Assembly: GCA_015478665.1 (NCBI GenBank)
Contig: JADMII010000002.1
Span: 62,001-126,000 of the forward strand
DNA from: Dehalococcoidia bacterium
GTDB taxonomy: Bacteria; Chloroflexota; Dehalococcoidia; DSTF01; JACRBR01
DNA: 64,000 bases
Direction: 5' to 3'
The notes under the pieces are model-generated. The model did not search any database. It saw only the letters and a program-made list of their open reading frames with translations, and had not been told where the DNA came from. A program made the position numbers and the translations under genes. Shown here piece after piece: positions 31,317 to 41,324 of this stretch. Position 1 is the first letter of the stretch; each line of letters starts with the position of its first letter.

Positions 31317-32717
31317 TCACAGCAGCAGGCGGAGCGGCTGCTCCAGCAGCGCCTTGATCTCGGCGAGGAACTGCGCTCCCTGCGCACCGTCCGTCACGCG
31401 ATGATCCGCCGAGAGCGCCACCTTCATCAGCTGCTTCACACCGACGACGCCCTCGCGTACCGCCGGCTGGTCGAGCACGCTGCCGACGCCGAGGATCGCC
31501 GTCTGCGGCGGCTGGATGATGCCGATCAGCGTTTCGATGCCGTAGGCGCCGAGGTTCGTGACGGTGAACGTGCCCTCGCTCAGCTCCTCCGCCCGCAGCG
31601 CCCCGCCCTTCGCGCGGAGCACCAGGTCCTTGGTGTCCCGCGCGACCTCCGTGAGCGTCTTGCGGCCGGCATCGATGACCGCCGGCGCGATCAGCCCGTC
31701 GTCGAGCGCGATCGCCATGCAGACGTGCTGATCCGCATGCTGCCGCACCTCGTCGCCGCTGATCGTCGTGTTGAAGCGCGGGTGCCGCTGCAGCGCGATC
31801 GCGCAGGACTTCACGATCAGGTCGTTGATGCTGATCCGGAGCTCATCGGTGTTCTGCGCGTCGTTGAGCTGGCGGCGCAGCGCCAGCGCCCCGGTCATAT
31901 CGACGTCGACGAGCAGGTAGTAGTGCGGCGCCTCGCGCTTGCTCTGCGCCATCCGCCGGGCGATCGCCTGGCGCATGCGGCTCATCGGCACGACGTCGCC
32001 TGCCGCCCCGCCCTGCCGGTGCGCGCGCACGGTCTCTGTCGCCGGCTGCTCACGCTGCCCCGCGCCCGCCGGCTCCGTCCGCATCGGCGGCGACGGCGGG
32101 CCACCCCCCTGCGCGTACTCCTCGACGTCGTGCCGGAGGATGCGACCGCCGGGGCCGCTTCCACGCACCTGTCCCAAGTCGATCCCGCGGTCGCCGGCGA
32201 TGCGCCGCGCCAGCGGCGACGCGTGCACGCGTCCGTTCGTCCGCTGTCCGTCGCCATCGTCGGTTCGGCGCAGGTGCTCCGGCTGCGATTGCTGCGTCGT
32301 CGGCTGCGGATGATGCACGCCGGCCGGTGGCGGCGGCGTCGGCGGCTGTTCGGCCGTCGGCTGGGCGTGCACCGTGGGCGATGCCTCCGTCGGCGCGCTG
32401 GTGATCGCCGCCGGCTCCGCCACCGCCGCCGCGGCCGCGGCGTCTGCCGGCGTGCCGTCGTATTTCGCGATGTCGTCGGCCGGCGCGGCGATCACGGCGA
32501 TCACTTCGCCGACCTTCACGACGTCGCCTTCACCGGCGAGCGTCTTGCGGAACGTACCGCCCTCGAACGCCTCGATCTCGACGTTGGCCTTGTCGGTCTC
32601 GATCTCGGCGATGATCTCGCCGCGCTCCACCTCGTCGCCCTCGTGCTTGAGCCAGCGCAGCACGGTGCCTTCGGTCATATCGGCGCCCATCTGCGGCATC
32701 ACGACTTCCGAGATCAC
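31317..32717 (-). CDS. pyruvate dehydrogenase E2 (dihydrolipoamide acyltransferase)
   Basis: lipoyl motif EIETDKANVEIEAFEGG, peripheral subunit-binding domain, LSADHRVTDGAQGAQFL. Confidence 0.94.
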   Translation of the reverse strand: MISEVVMPQMGADMTEGTVLRWLKHEGDEVERGEIIAEIETDKANVEIEAFEGGTFRKTLAGEGDVVKVGEVIAVIAAPADDIAKYDGTPADAAAAAAVAEPAAITSAPTEASPTVHAQPTAEQPPTPPPPAGVHHPQPTTQQSQPEHLRRTDDGDGQRTNGRVHASPLARRIAGDRGIDLGQVRGSGPGGRILRHDVEEYAQGGGPPSPPMRTEPAGAGQREQPATETVRAHRQGGAAGDVVPMSRMRQAIARRMAQSKREAPHYYLLVDVDMTGALALRRQLNDAQNTDELRISINDLIVKSCAIALQRHPRFNTTISGDEVRQHADQHVCMAIALDDGLIAPAVIDAGRKTLTEVARDTKDLVLRAKGGALRAEELSEGTFTVTNLGAYGIETLIGIIQPPQTAILGVGSVLDQPAVREGVVGVKQLMKVALSADHRVTDGAQGAQFLAEIKALLEQPLRLLL

Positions 32718-33700
32718 GGGGTCACCCCCTCACACAGGTTGAGCGCGAGCTCGACGATGCCCGCCTCCTGCGGCAGCGCCGCCTGCTCGAGCGCCATCGA
32801 ATACGGCATCGGCACGTCGGAGCCGGAGCAGCGCAGCACGGGCGCGTCGAGGTAGTCGAAGGCGTGCTCCTGGATCAGGGCGACGATCTCGCCGCCGAAA
32901 CCACCGAACTTCCAGTCGTCCTCGATGACGATCGCGCGGCTCGTCTTCCGCACGGACGCGACGATCCCCTCGACGTCGAGCGGCCGGAGCGTGCGCAGGT
33001 TGAGCACCTCGGCGTCGATGCCCTCCTCCTCGAGCTGCTGCGCGGCGCGGAACGCCTGGTGCACGCTGCCGGAATAGCCGATGAGCGTCACGTCCGTGCC
33101 GGCGCGGAACACCTCGGCGGCGCCGAAGGGCAGCCGGTAGACGTCCTCCGGCACCTCGCCCTTCGAGGCGTACAGCGCCGTGTGCTCGATGAAGACGACG
33201 GGGTTCTCCTCCTCGAACGCCGTCATCAGCAGACCTTTGGCGTCGTACGGCGTCGCCGGCACGACGACCTTCAGGCCCGGCACGTGCGCGTACCAGCTTT
33301 CGAGGCTGTGCGAGTGCTGCGCTCCCAGCTGGCTGCCGGCGCCGCCCGCCATCCGCATCACCAGCGGCACGCGGATCTGCCCGTTCGACATGTAGTGCAG
33401 CTTCGAGGCGTTGTTCACAATTTGGTCGATCGCCAGCAAGCTGAAGTTGATCGTCATCAGCTCGACCATCGGCTTCAGCCCGGCCATCGCCGCGCCGATG
33501 CCGGCGCCGACGACCACCGACTCCGAGATGGGCGTGTCCTTCACACGGCGCTCGCCGAACTCCTCGAGGAAGCCCTTCGTCACGGCGTACGAGCCGCCGT
33601 AGGCGCCGATGTCCTCCCCCATCAGGAAGACGCGCTCGTCGTGTTCGAGCTGGTAGCGCAGCGCCTGCCGCAGCGCCTCGCGATAGGTGATGTCAGGCAT
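32714..33700 (-). CDS. pyruvate dehydrogenase E1 beta
   Basis: TYREALRQALRYQLEHDERVFLMGEDIGAYGG. Confidence 0.94.
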   Translation of the reverse strand: MPDITYREALRQALRYQLEHDERVFLMGEDIGAYGGSYAVTKGFLEEFGERRVKDTPISESVVVGAGIGAAMAGLKPMVELMTINFSLLAIDQIVNNASKLHYMSNGQIRVPLVMRMAGGAGSQLGAQHSHSLESWYAHVPGLKVVVPATPYDAKGLLMTAFEEENPVVFIEHTALYASKGEVPEDVYRLPFGAAEVFRAGTDVTLIGYSGSVHQAFRAAQQLEEEGIDAEVLNLRTLRPLDVEGIVASVRKTSRAIVIEDDWKFGGFGGEIVALIQEHAFDYLDAPVLRCSGSDVPMPYSMALEQAALPQEAGIVELALNLCEGVTP

Positions 33701-34733
33701 GCGGCGCCTCCTCCCCGCGCGCGCCGTCGGCGTAGACGTCGCGCATCAGGCTCTCTCGTGATGGGAAGGCGCTCTGTTCGGCGAACTCCGCCGCCTCCGT
33801 CGCCGTCCGGTCGACCTCCGCCTGCATGCGCGCGACATCGTCGCCGGAGATCAGGCCGTCGGCGAGCAGACGGCGCTTCATCTGCTCGATCGGGTCGAGC
33901 GCGCGCCAGCGTTCGATCTCTTCCTTCTTCCGGTAGAACTCGGGGTCGGCCATCGAGTGGCCGCGGAAGCGGTAGCAGATCGCCTCGAGGAACGCCGGCC
34001 CGTCGCCGGAGCGCACGCGCTGGGCGAGCCGCGCGACGGCCTCGTGCGTGGCCAGCACGTCCATGCCGTCGACCTGCTCGGAGTGGATGCCGTACGCAGC
34101 CGCGCGCTTGTACACCTCGACCGTCGCCGAGACGCGCTGGACGGCCGTGCCCATGCCGTAGAAGTTGTTCTCGACGACGAACAGCACCGGCAGCTTCCAG
34201 ACCGAGGCGAGGTTCAGCGCCTCGTGGAACTCGCCCTCGTTCACCGCGCCGTCGCCCAGGAAGTTGGCCGCGATGCGCTCCGTGCCCTTGTACTGCTCGG
34301 CGAGCGCAAGGCCGCAGGCGAGCGGCATGTGGCCGGCGACGATCGCATAACCTCCCATGAACGACTTGCTGACGTCGAACAGGTGCATCGAGCCGCCGCG
34401 GCCGCCGGTGACGCCCGTCTCCTTGCCGAACAGCTCCGCCATGATGCGCTTCGGGTCAAGGCCGCGGGCGAGCGCGTGGCCGTGCTCGCGGTAGTGGCTG
34501 ACGATATAGTCGTCGGGACGGAGCGCCGAGATCGCGCCCGTCGCGACGCCTTCCTGGCCGATGTAGAGGTGCAGGAAACCGTGAATCTTCCCGCGCGCGT
34601 ACATCTCGGCCGCCTTCTCCTCGAAGCGCCGAATCTCCATCATCTTGTGGAGCAGGCCGATGACCTGCTCGTCGCTCAGCCCGGTGCCGTCGTGGCGTTG
34701 TGTCAGTGTGCCGCTCTTGCCCTGTCTCATCAT
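33693..34733 (-). CDS. pyruvate dehydrogenase E1 alpha
   Basis: EEKAAEMYARGKIHGFLHLYIGQEGVATG, GDGAVNEGEFHEALNLASVWKLPVLFVVENN. Confidence 0.95.
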   Translation of the reverse strand: MMRQGKSGTLTQRHDGTGLSDEQVIGLLHKMMEIRRFEEKAAEMYARGKIHGFLHLYIGQEGVATGAISALRPDDYIVSHYREHGHALARGLDPKRIMAELFGKETGVTGGRGGSMHLFDVSKSFMGGYAIVAGHMPLACGLALAEQYKGTERIAANFLGDGAVNEGEFHEALNLASVWKLPVLFVVENNFYGMGTAVQRVSATVEVYKRAAAYGIHSEQVDGMDVLATHEAVARLAQRVRSGDGPAFLEAICYRFRGHSMADPEFYRKKEEIERWRALDPIEQMKRRLLADGLISGDDVARMQAEVDRTATEAAEFAEQSAFPSRESLMRDVYADGARGEEAPHA

Positions 34734-34734
34734 C

Positions 34735-36126
34735 TCATTCCGTCCAGAAGTGGATCGCTTCGCCCGCGACAGCCAGCGCTGCTTCCTTCACCGTCTCGCC
34801 CAGCGTCGGGTGCGCCGCGACGGTCCAGCCGAGCTCGCGCGGCGTCGCCTCGAGCGTCATCGCCAGCGACGCCTCCGTCAGCAGCTCCGTCACCATCGGC
34901 CCCACCATATGGATGCCGAGCGTCTCGCCCGTCGCCGCATCCGAGACGATCTTGATCAGACCGTCGTTCTGGTTGATCGCCTTCGCCCGGCCGTTCGCCC
35001 GCACCGGGAACTTGCCCACCTTGACCTCGTAGCCCGCCTCGCGCGCCTGCCTCTCCGTCAGACCGGCGCTGCCGACCTCCGGCTGGCTGTACGTCGCGCG
35101 CGGCATGTGCTGGTACTGCAGCGCCGGCGGCGTCTGCCCCGCCAGCCGCTCGACGACGCTCACCCCCTGCGCCGACGCGACGTGCGCCAGGTTCAGCAGG
35201 CCCGTCACGTCGCCAATCGCGTACACGCCGGGCGCCGTCGTCTGCAGCTCCGGGCCCGTCTTCACGTACCCGCGCTCGACCTGCACGCCGATGCGGTCGA
35301 GCGCCAGCGCCTCGACGTTCGCCTCGAAGCCGATGCCGATGAGCACGCGGTCTGCGTCGAGCTCCTGTTCGGCGCCCTTCGCTGTGAAGCGGACGGTGGC
35401 GCGGCCGTTGCGCGCCTCCGCGCCCGCCACCTGGGCGCCGGTGACGAACTTGATCCCTTGCTTCCTGTACGCCCGCTCCAGCTGCAGGCTCACCTCTTCG
35501 TCTTCGAGCGGCAGCAGATGGTCGAGCAGCTCGAGGATCGTCACATCGACGCCGTACGCCCGCCAGAACTGTGCGAACTCGACGCCGATCGGGCCGCCGC
35601 CGATGATCACGACCTTCTCCGGCCGCTCGCGCAGCGACAACGCCTCGCGGCTGCCGAAGATCACCTCGCCGTCCGGCGCCAGCCCCGGCAGCTGTCGCGG
35701 CCGCGCGCCGGTCGCGATGATCACCGCCTTCGCGTCGATCGGCTCGTCGAGCCCGCGCACCCGCAGCTGTCGCGGCGACGCGAACGCCGCTTCACCCTGC
35801 ACCGTCCGCACGCCGTTCTTCGCCAGCAGGAACTCGACGCCCTTCACCATTTGGTCGACGACGCCGCGGCTGCGGTCGATCGCCGCGCCCATATCGAGCC
35901 GGAGGTTGTCGAAGGAGATGCCATACGTCGCGGCGTCCCGCACGAGATTCACGACCTCGGCGTTCCACAGCAGGCTCTTGCTCGGGATGCAGCCCCAGTT
36001 CAGGCACAGCCCGCCGACGCGCTCCTTCTCGACGAGCACGGCCGTCATGCCGAGCTGCGCGGCGCGGATCGCCGCCACGTAGCCGCCCGGGCCGCCGCCG
36101 ACGATCGCGACGTCGTACTCAGGCAT
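34735..36126 (-). CDS. lpdA: dihydrolipoyl dehydrogenase
   Basis: [32 protein letters not shown]-terminal HPTLGE. Confidence 0.96.
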   Translation of the reverse strand: MPEYDVAIVGGGPGGYVAAIRAAQLGMTAVLVEKERVGGLCLNWGCIPSKSLLWNAEVVNLVRDAATYGISFDNLRLDMGAAIDRSRGVVDQMVKGVEFLLAKNGVRTVQGEAAFASPRQLRVRGLDEPIDAKAVIIATGARPRQLPGLAPDGEVIFGSREALSLRERPEKVVIIGGGPIGVEFAQFWRAYGVDVTILELLDHLLPLEDEEVSLQLERAYRKQGIKFVTGAQVAGAEARNGRATVRFTAKGAEQELDADRVLIGIGFEANVEALALDRIGVQVERGYVKTGPELQTTAPGVYAIGDVTGLLNLAHVASAQGVSVVERLAGQTPPALQYQHMPRATYSQPEVGSAGLTERQAREAGYEVKVGKFPVRANGRAKAINQNDGLIKIVSDAATGETLGIHMVGPMVTELLTEASLAMTLEATPRELGWTVAAHPTLGETVKEAALAVAGEAIHFWTE

Positions 36127-37033
36127 CTCGCGCCTCCAGCGGGATGATTTCGGTGCCGCGCGGACGGCCGCCGCCCGTCTGCCGTTCGGCGTGGTACGAC
36201 GAGCGCACGAGCGGCCCCGCCTCGATGTGGGTGAAGCCGAGCGCGGCGCCGTAGTCGCGGAACGCCTGGTACTCCGACGGGTCGTAGTAGCGCTCCACCG
36301 GCAGGTGCCGCAGCGTCGGGCGCAGGTACTGGCCGATGGTGACGATGTCGCAGGCGTGGGCGCGCAGGTCGCGCATGACGGCGAACAGTTCGTCGCGCGT
36401 CTCGCCGAGCCCTACCATGAAGCCGGACTTCGTCAGCATCTCCGGCGCCATCGCCTTCGCGCGCCGCAGCAGCTCGAGCGACTGCTCGTAGCGCGCCTGC
36501 GGGCGCACGCGCCGGTAGAGCCGCGGCGCCGTCTCGATGTTGTGGTTCAGTACAAACGGCCGCGCGTCGACGACCTGCGCCAGAGCCTCGCGGTTGCCCT
36601 TGAAGTCCGGGATCAGCACCTCGACGCGCACGCCGGGGTCGTCGTGCCGGATCGCGCGGATGCAGGCGGCGAAGATCTCGGCGCCGCCGCTCGCCACATC
36701 GTCGCGGTTCACCGACGTGATCACGACGTAGTCGAGACCGAGCGCGCGCACGGCACGCGCGACGCGCAGCGGCTCGACGGCGTCCACCACGCCCGGCCGG
36801 CCGGTGGTCACGGCACAGAATCCGCAGGACCGCGTGCAGACGTCGCCGAGGATCATGAAGGTCGCCGTGCCGGCGTTCCAGCACTCGCCGACGTTCGGGC
36901 AATGGGCCTCTTCGCAGACGGTGTGCAGGTCCTGCTCACGCATCAGCGACTTGAGCTGCTGGTAGCGCTCGCCGCCGGGGAAGCGCACCTTGAGCCATTC
37001 CGGCTTGCGTTCGCGGCGTGCCTCAGCGACCAA
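36119..37033 (-). CDS. lipA: lipoyl synthase
   Basis: [43 protein letters not shown]-terminus. Confidence 0.97.
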   Translation of the reverse strand: MVAEARRERKPEWLKVRFPGGERYQQLKSLMREQDLHTVCEEAHCPNVGECWNAGTATFMILGDVCTRSCGFCAVTTGRPGVVDAVEPLRVARAVRALGLDYVVITSVNRDDVASGGAEIFAACIRAIRHDDPGVRVEVLIPDFKGNREALAQVVDARPFVLNHNIETAPRLYRRVRPQARYEQSLELLRRAKAMAPEMLTKSGFMVGLGETRDELFAVMRDLRAHACDIVTIGQYLRPTLRHLPVERYYDPSEYQAFRDYGAALGFTHIEAGPLVRSSYHAERQTGGGRPRGTEIIPLEARDA

Positions 37034-37796
37034 CCGTCACCTCGATCGCTTCGTCACGAACCGCCGGCCGGGGATCGCAGGGAGGAAGCTCGGGCTGCCT
37101 CCCCGTCGTCTCGACTGCCACAGCCGGCGCATCCTCGACGAACGCCAACCCGAACTCCGCCGCGAAGGCCGCGATCAGCGCGTCCTCGACCGCCGCCATC
37201 CCGGCCGGTGCGCCCGTCGTCTCGCGCAGCGACGTCACACCCGCATCGCGGATCCCGCACGGCACGATGTGATCGAACCAGCGCAGGTCGGTGTTGACGT
37301 TCAGCGCGAAGCCGTGCGTCGTCACACCACGCGAGACGCGCACGCCGATGGCCGCGATCTTGGCGTCCGGGCGTCCGCCTGTGCCGCGTACCCAGACGCC
37401 GGGCCGGCCCGCGACGCGCCCGGCGACGACGCCGAAGCACCCGACCGTCGCGATGCAGACGGCTTCGAGGCCGCGCACATACGAGACGGGCCCGAGGCCG
37501 AAGCGGCGCAGGTCGAAGATCGGGTAGGCCACGAGCTGTCCGGGGCCGTGAAACGTCACGTCACCGCCGCGGTCGCTCTCGATGACGCTGGCGCCGCCCG
37601 CCGCCAATGCTTCGCGCGAGAGCAGCAGATGCTCGCCCGCGCCGCGAGCGCCGAGCGTGTACGTCGGTGGGTGTTCGAGGAGGATCAGCGCTGGTTCGCC
37701 GCCCGCGCGCACCGCGTCGGCCAAGCGCCGCTGCAGCCGCCAGGCGCGCTGGTAGTCGGTGAGTCCGGGCCGGAGGAGGGTACAGCGGGTTCCCAA
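37023..37796 (-). CDS. lipB: octanoyltransferase
   Basis: [34 protein letters not shown]; putative TTG start. Confidence 0.94.
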   Translation of the reverse strand: MGTRCTLLRPGLTDYQRAWRLQRRLADAVRAGGEPALILLEHPPTYTLGARGAGEHLLLSREALAAGGASVIESDRGGDVTFHGPGQLVAYPIFDLRRFGLGPVSYVRGLEAVCIATVGCFGVVAGRVAGRPGVWVRGTGGRPDAKIAAIGVRVSRGVTTHGFALNVNTDLRWFDHIVPCGIRDAGVTSLRETTGAPAGMAAVEDALIAAFAAEFGLAFVEDAPAVAVETTGRQPELPPCDPRPAVRDEAIEVTVGR

Positions 37797-38115
37797 AACG
37801 GCCTGTTCTTTCCGGTTCGGAGGCGTAACCCCCGTACTTCGAGGATATCACAGCGTTCCGACCGTACGGAGTATCGACGCGCGCCAGCGGCATGGCGCTC
37901 GGGACTCTCCCTTACGACGAGCGCCGCGCTGGCGCCTCGCCGTCGACTCTCGCCCACCGGCGAGAGGCGAGCGGTGCGGGGGTGGATCGCGCGGGATTCG
38001 CATTCGGGGCCTGGTCACGACGCCGGCTGAAGCGCTTGGGCGAGGGGCGCCGAGTCGGGTACGGACCGCCGGCGGGACGCGGGCTGCCGGACACACCGCC
38101 GTCATCACAAGCAGA

Positions 38116-38143
38116 AGAGGCCCGGACAGCTGTCCGGGCCTCT
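38116..38143. terminator. 28-bp perfect palindrome; terminator hairpin candidate
   Basis: AGAGGCCCGGACAG|CTGTCCGGGCCTCT just 3' of the minus-strand gene ending at 38165. Confidence 0.65.
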
Positions 38144-38164
38144 GGCGCTCCCCTGCGGCGATGG

Positions 38165-38677
38165 TCAGTCGTCCGGCGTCTCCGTGGCGTCGCCGGCGCC
38201 CGGCGTCTTGTCTTTCCCCGTTAGCTTGCCGTCGTTGCCGCGCTGCACCGCCTGGCACGGCACGTTCACGCGCTCGCCGCTCGGCGTCGTCTTGATCGCC
38301 GTCTCCCCGGGCTCGCACTCGCCGTCGCCGTCGCCCGGTCGATGCGCCGGATTGGTCGTCGGGATGCCGTGGACGTCGCGTTGGCCGCCGCCGGGCCCCT
38401 CGGTCTCGTCGGCCCCCGGGGTCTTCGTCGCCCCTGGCGTGCCGGTGGCCGTCGCGGTGGCTGTGGCTGTCGCCGTGGCCTGCGGCGTCCCGGTCGCCGT
38501 GCCCTCGGCCGTGCTGGTCGACGTCGGCGGATCGGCCGCCGGGGCGGTGTTCGTCGCGGTCACCGTCACATCGACCTGGGTGCGCACGGCGTCCTGCGCC
38601 GCGAACGCCCCGACGGCCGCCAGGCCGACAAGCGCCGCGCCGAGCACCGCCGCAATCAACTTCGTCCGCATGTTCAC
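38165..38677 (-). CDS. secreted/anchored Thr-Ala-Pro-rich low-complexity protein
   Basis: N-terminal signal/TM segment, (AT)n run, C-terminal CEPGETAIKTTPSGERVNVPC. Confidence 0.65.
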   Translation of the reverse strand: MNMRTKLIAAVLGAALVGLAAVGAFAAQDAVRTQVDVTVTATNTAPAADPPTSTSTAEGTATGTPQATATATATATATGTPGATKTPGADETEGPGGGQRDVHGIPTTNPAHRPGDGDGECEPGETAIKTTPSGERVNVPCQAVQRGNDGKLTGKDKTPGAGDATETPDD

Positions 38678-38882
38678 TCCTCGCGTCGCTCCCCGCGCCT
38701 CCGGCGGAGAGGGACCGCGCCTCCGAGATGCCTAACCGCGGGAGCCGCGAAAAGGTGACGGCGCGCGCGGCGAGATCGGAGGGCGAAGCGCATCCCGTCG
38801 CGTCGGCATGCGCGCGCCCGTCGCCGGCACGACGGCAGGGTGCCGCCTCGGCCGGAGGGCGAAGCTCGGGGAGAGGGGACAG

Positions 38883-39004
38883 CGCTAGCAGGGTGCTGAA
38901 AAACTCGGTTCTGGACGCGTTATGGCTCGCGCTCGATCCGATTCTGATCCTGGCTTGACGGAGTGTTATTCAGTGCATACCCCTTTATCAGCACCCTGCT
39001 AGCG
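38883..39004. mobile_element. MITE-like element
   Basis: 17-bp perfect terminal inverted repeats CGCTAGCAGGGTGCTGA / TCAGCACCCTGCTAGCG around an AT-richer ~88-bp core; candidate CTAG target duplication; no transposase. Confidence 0.7.
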
Positions 39005-39008
39005 TCGC

Positions 39009-39905
39009 CTACTTGCTGCCGACCCAGTGCGCCGGTTCGAGGCCGTAAATCTCGGCGCCGTTCAGCCACCACATACGCTCGCGGCAGTCCTCCGGCACGT
39101 CGAGCAGCTGGAAGATCGCATCCCAGCGCCTGATGTGATCGGCGATGCTATCGGGCTGGCAATCGGAGCCGAAGATCAGCTTCTCGTAGCCGATCTCGCG
39201 GCCGATCAGCCCGCGTTCGACGGCGTGCCGCTCGATCGTCGTGCCACCGCTGAAGTCGAAGAAGACGTTGTGCCGCCAGCGGGCGACGGACGCCGCCTCG
39301 TCGTAGTTGCCGGTGCCGCCGAGGTGGGCGCCGATCAGCCGCAGCCGCGGGAAGTTGTTGGCGATCGTATCGAGGTGAAACGGCCGCATGCGCATGGCCG
39401 ACATGTTTCGGCCCTGCGCCATCTGCGGCGACGACGTCCAGCGATTGTACGACTCCGCCGCCTGCGGGTCTCGCCGCGGATGCGTGATCGCGTAGTCGAT
39501 GCCGCCGCCGATCACGCCCATGTGCAGCAGGATCGGCAGGTTCAGCTCCTGCGCCTTCTCGTACATGGGGAAGTAGTCGGGGCAGTCGTAGTCGCGCAGC
39601 ACGCCGATCATCTTCAGGCCCTGGTAGCCCATCTCGACGAGCTCCACCAGGCGCGCGGGCGTCGTCGTCTCGGGGTCGATCATCGCCGTCGGGATCCAGA
39701 GGTCCGGGTGGCGCTGCGCGTGCCTCATCGCCTCTTCGTGCGAGATGCCCCAGCGGCCGCCGCAGAGGAAGTTCGCCTTCGTGATGCCGGCGGCGACCGC
39801 CTTCTCGTAGAGGTTCTCGACGAGCGGCGCCGGGTCTTCCTCCGGCTTCTCCCAGTTGCGGGGGAAGTGCATGTGGATGTCGAAGATCTTCCGCGTCGCC
39901 CTCAT
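39009..39905 (-). CDS. amidohydrolase family protein (TIM barrel)
   Basis: IFDIHMHFP, LILLHMGV, LIGAHLGG, KLIFGSDCQPDS. Confidence 0.88.
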   Translation of the reverse strand: MRATRKIFDIHMHFPRNWEKPEEDPAPLVENLYEKAVAAGITKANFLCGGRWGISHEEAMRHAQRHPDLWIPTAMIDPETTTPARLVELVEMGYQGLKMIGVLRDYDCPDYFPMYEKAQELNLPILLHMGVIGGGIDYAITHPRRDPQAAESYNRWTSSPQMAQGRNMSAMRMRPFHLDTIANNFPRLRLIGAHLGGTGNYDEAASVARWRHNVFFDFSGGTTIERHAVERGLIGREIGYEKLIFGSDCQPDSIADHIRRWDAIFQLLDVPEDCRERMWWLNGAEIYGLEPAHWVGSK

Positions 39906-39969
39906 CTCCTGCTCCTCGCGCCTGACCGCCGTCGACGCCCGATCCGCCGTCCGGTCGCCTGTTTCGACG

Positions 39970-40296
39970 CTACTCGGGAATGAGCCCCTTGCTGCCCGAT
40001 TCCCTGAACTTCTTGCGCTCCTCCGGCGTCGACATCGGCCGGTCGAGCCTGTACTTCTTCACCAGATTGTCGAACGAGAGCTCGGGGCTCGACGCATCGA
40101 TCATCTTGTCATACTTCGGGTCGAGCTGCTCGAGCTTCGACTGCAACGACAGGTGGAAGGCGAAGCTGCTGACCATGCGGCTCAACCGGGCGCCGCCGCA
40201 CTCCGGGCAGCGCGCCTCGAAGTCATCCGACACGCGCCGCGTGATCACCTCGACGAAGCGCTTGCAGTCGTAACAGGCGTACTCGTAGATCGGCAT
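39970..40296 (-). CDS. FmdB-type zinc ribbon protein
   Basis: MPIYEYACYDCKRFVEV...CPECGG. Confidence 0.88.
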   Translation of the reverse strand: MPIYEYACYDCKRFVEVITRRVSDDFEARCPECGGARLSRMVSSFAFHLSLQSKLEQLDPKYDKMIDASSPELSFDNLVKKYRLDRPMSTPEERKKFRESGSKGLIPE

Positions 40297-40343
40297 CGCC
40301 GTTCATGATAGCAACGCCGGCGCAGGACGTGCGCCTGCGGCGG

Positions 40344-41324
40344 TCAGGTCCGGCGCTCAATCGTCCAGTCGGCGATCGCCTCCAGCGACGCCCGCGCATC
40401 GTCCGCTGGCAGCCCGCGCACAGACGCCAGCGCGCGCTCGCGGAAGTCGCGGGCGACCGCGTACGACTCGTTGAGGATGTCGGAGTTGCGCACCATGGAC
40501 ACCGCCTCGGCGACGTGCTGCTCCTTCGGCTTGCGCGTGCGGAACGCCCTCTTGATGGGGTTGTCCTTCGGGTAGCGGTCCATCAGCAGCAGCGACGGCA
40601 GCGTCAGCGTCCCCTGCATCAGGTCGCTGCCGATCGGCTTGCCCATCTCCGCCTCGTCGCCGGCGAAGTCCAGGATGTCATCGACGACCTGGAACGCCAT
40701 GCCGACGTTGAGCCCGTACTGGCGCAGCGCCTCGCGCCGATCCGGCGCGCAGCCGGCGACCATCGCGCCGCCCTCCGCCGAGGTGGCGAAGAGCGACGCC
40801 GTCTTGCCTTCGATGCGCCCGAAGTAGGTCAGCGTGTCCTGCCCGTACTCGTAGGCGCTCATGTCCTGGTGCAGCTCGCCGCCGGCGATCGCCAGCAGCG
40901 TGCGCGCGAACAGCCGCACGACGTCCGTATTATCCGTCCGCGCGATGAGCTCGGCGGAGTGCGCGAACATGAAGTCGCCCAGCATGACGGAAGCGGCGTT
41001 GTTGAACAGTGCGTTCGCCGTGTCGCGCCCGCGCCGCGACGGCGACGCGTCGATGACGTCGTCGTGCACCAGGGTCGCCGTGTGCAGCAGTTCGATCGAC
41101 GCCGCCAGCGGCACGAGCAGCCCGCCGTCGTAGGCGCCGAACTTGCCGGCGAGCAGGGCGATCGCCGGGCGGATCCGCTTGCCGCCGCCCGCCAGCACGT
41201 GCGCCAGCATCTTCGCCAGCATCGGGAAGCCATCGACCTGTTTCACGCGCTCAAGCGCGTCCTCGACGCGCTGGAGGTCCTCCTGCACGGGGCCGTAGAT
41301 CGAAGTGGCGACCTTCGCGTTCAA
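40344..41324 (-). CDS. polyprenyl synthetase
   Basis: GGGKRIRPAIALLAG, LLHTATLVHDDVID, FQVVDDILDFAGDEAEMGKPIGSD; TTG start overlapping upstream stop (TTGA). Confidence 0.92.
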   Translation of the reverse strand: MNAKVATSIYGPVQEDLQRVEDALERVKQVDGFPMLAKMLAHVLAGGGKRIRPAIALLAGKFGAYDGGLLVPLAASIELLHTATLVHDDVIDASPSRRGRDTANALFNNAASVMLGDFMFAHSAELIARTDNTDVVRLFARTLLAIAGGELHQDMSAYEYGQDTLTYFGRIEGKTASLFATSAEGGAMVAGCAPDRREALRQYGLNVGMAFQVVDDILDFAGDEAEMGKPIGSDLMQGTLTLPSLLLMDRYPKDNPIKRAFRTRKPKEQHVAEAVSMVRNSDILNESYAVARDFRERALASVRGLPADDARASLEAIADWTIERRT

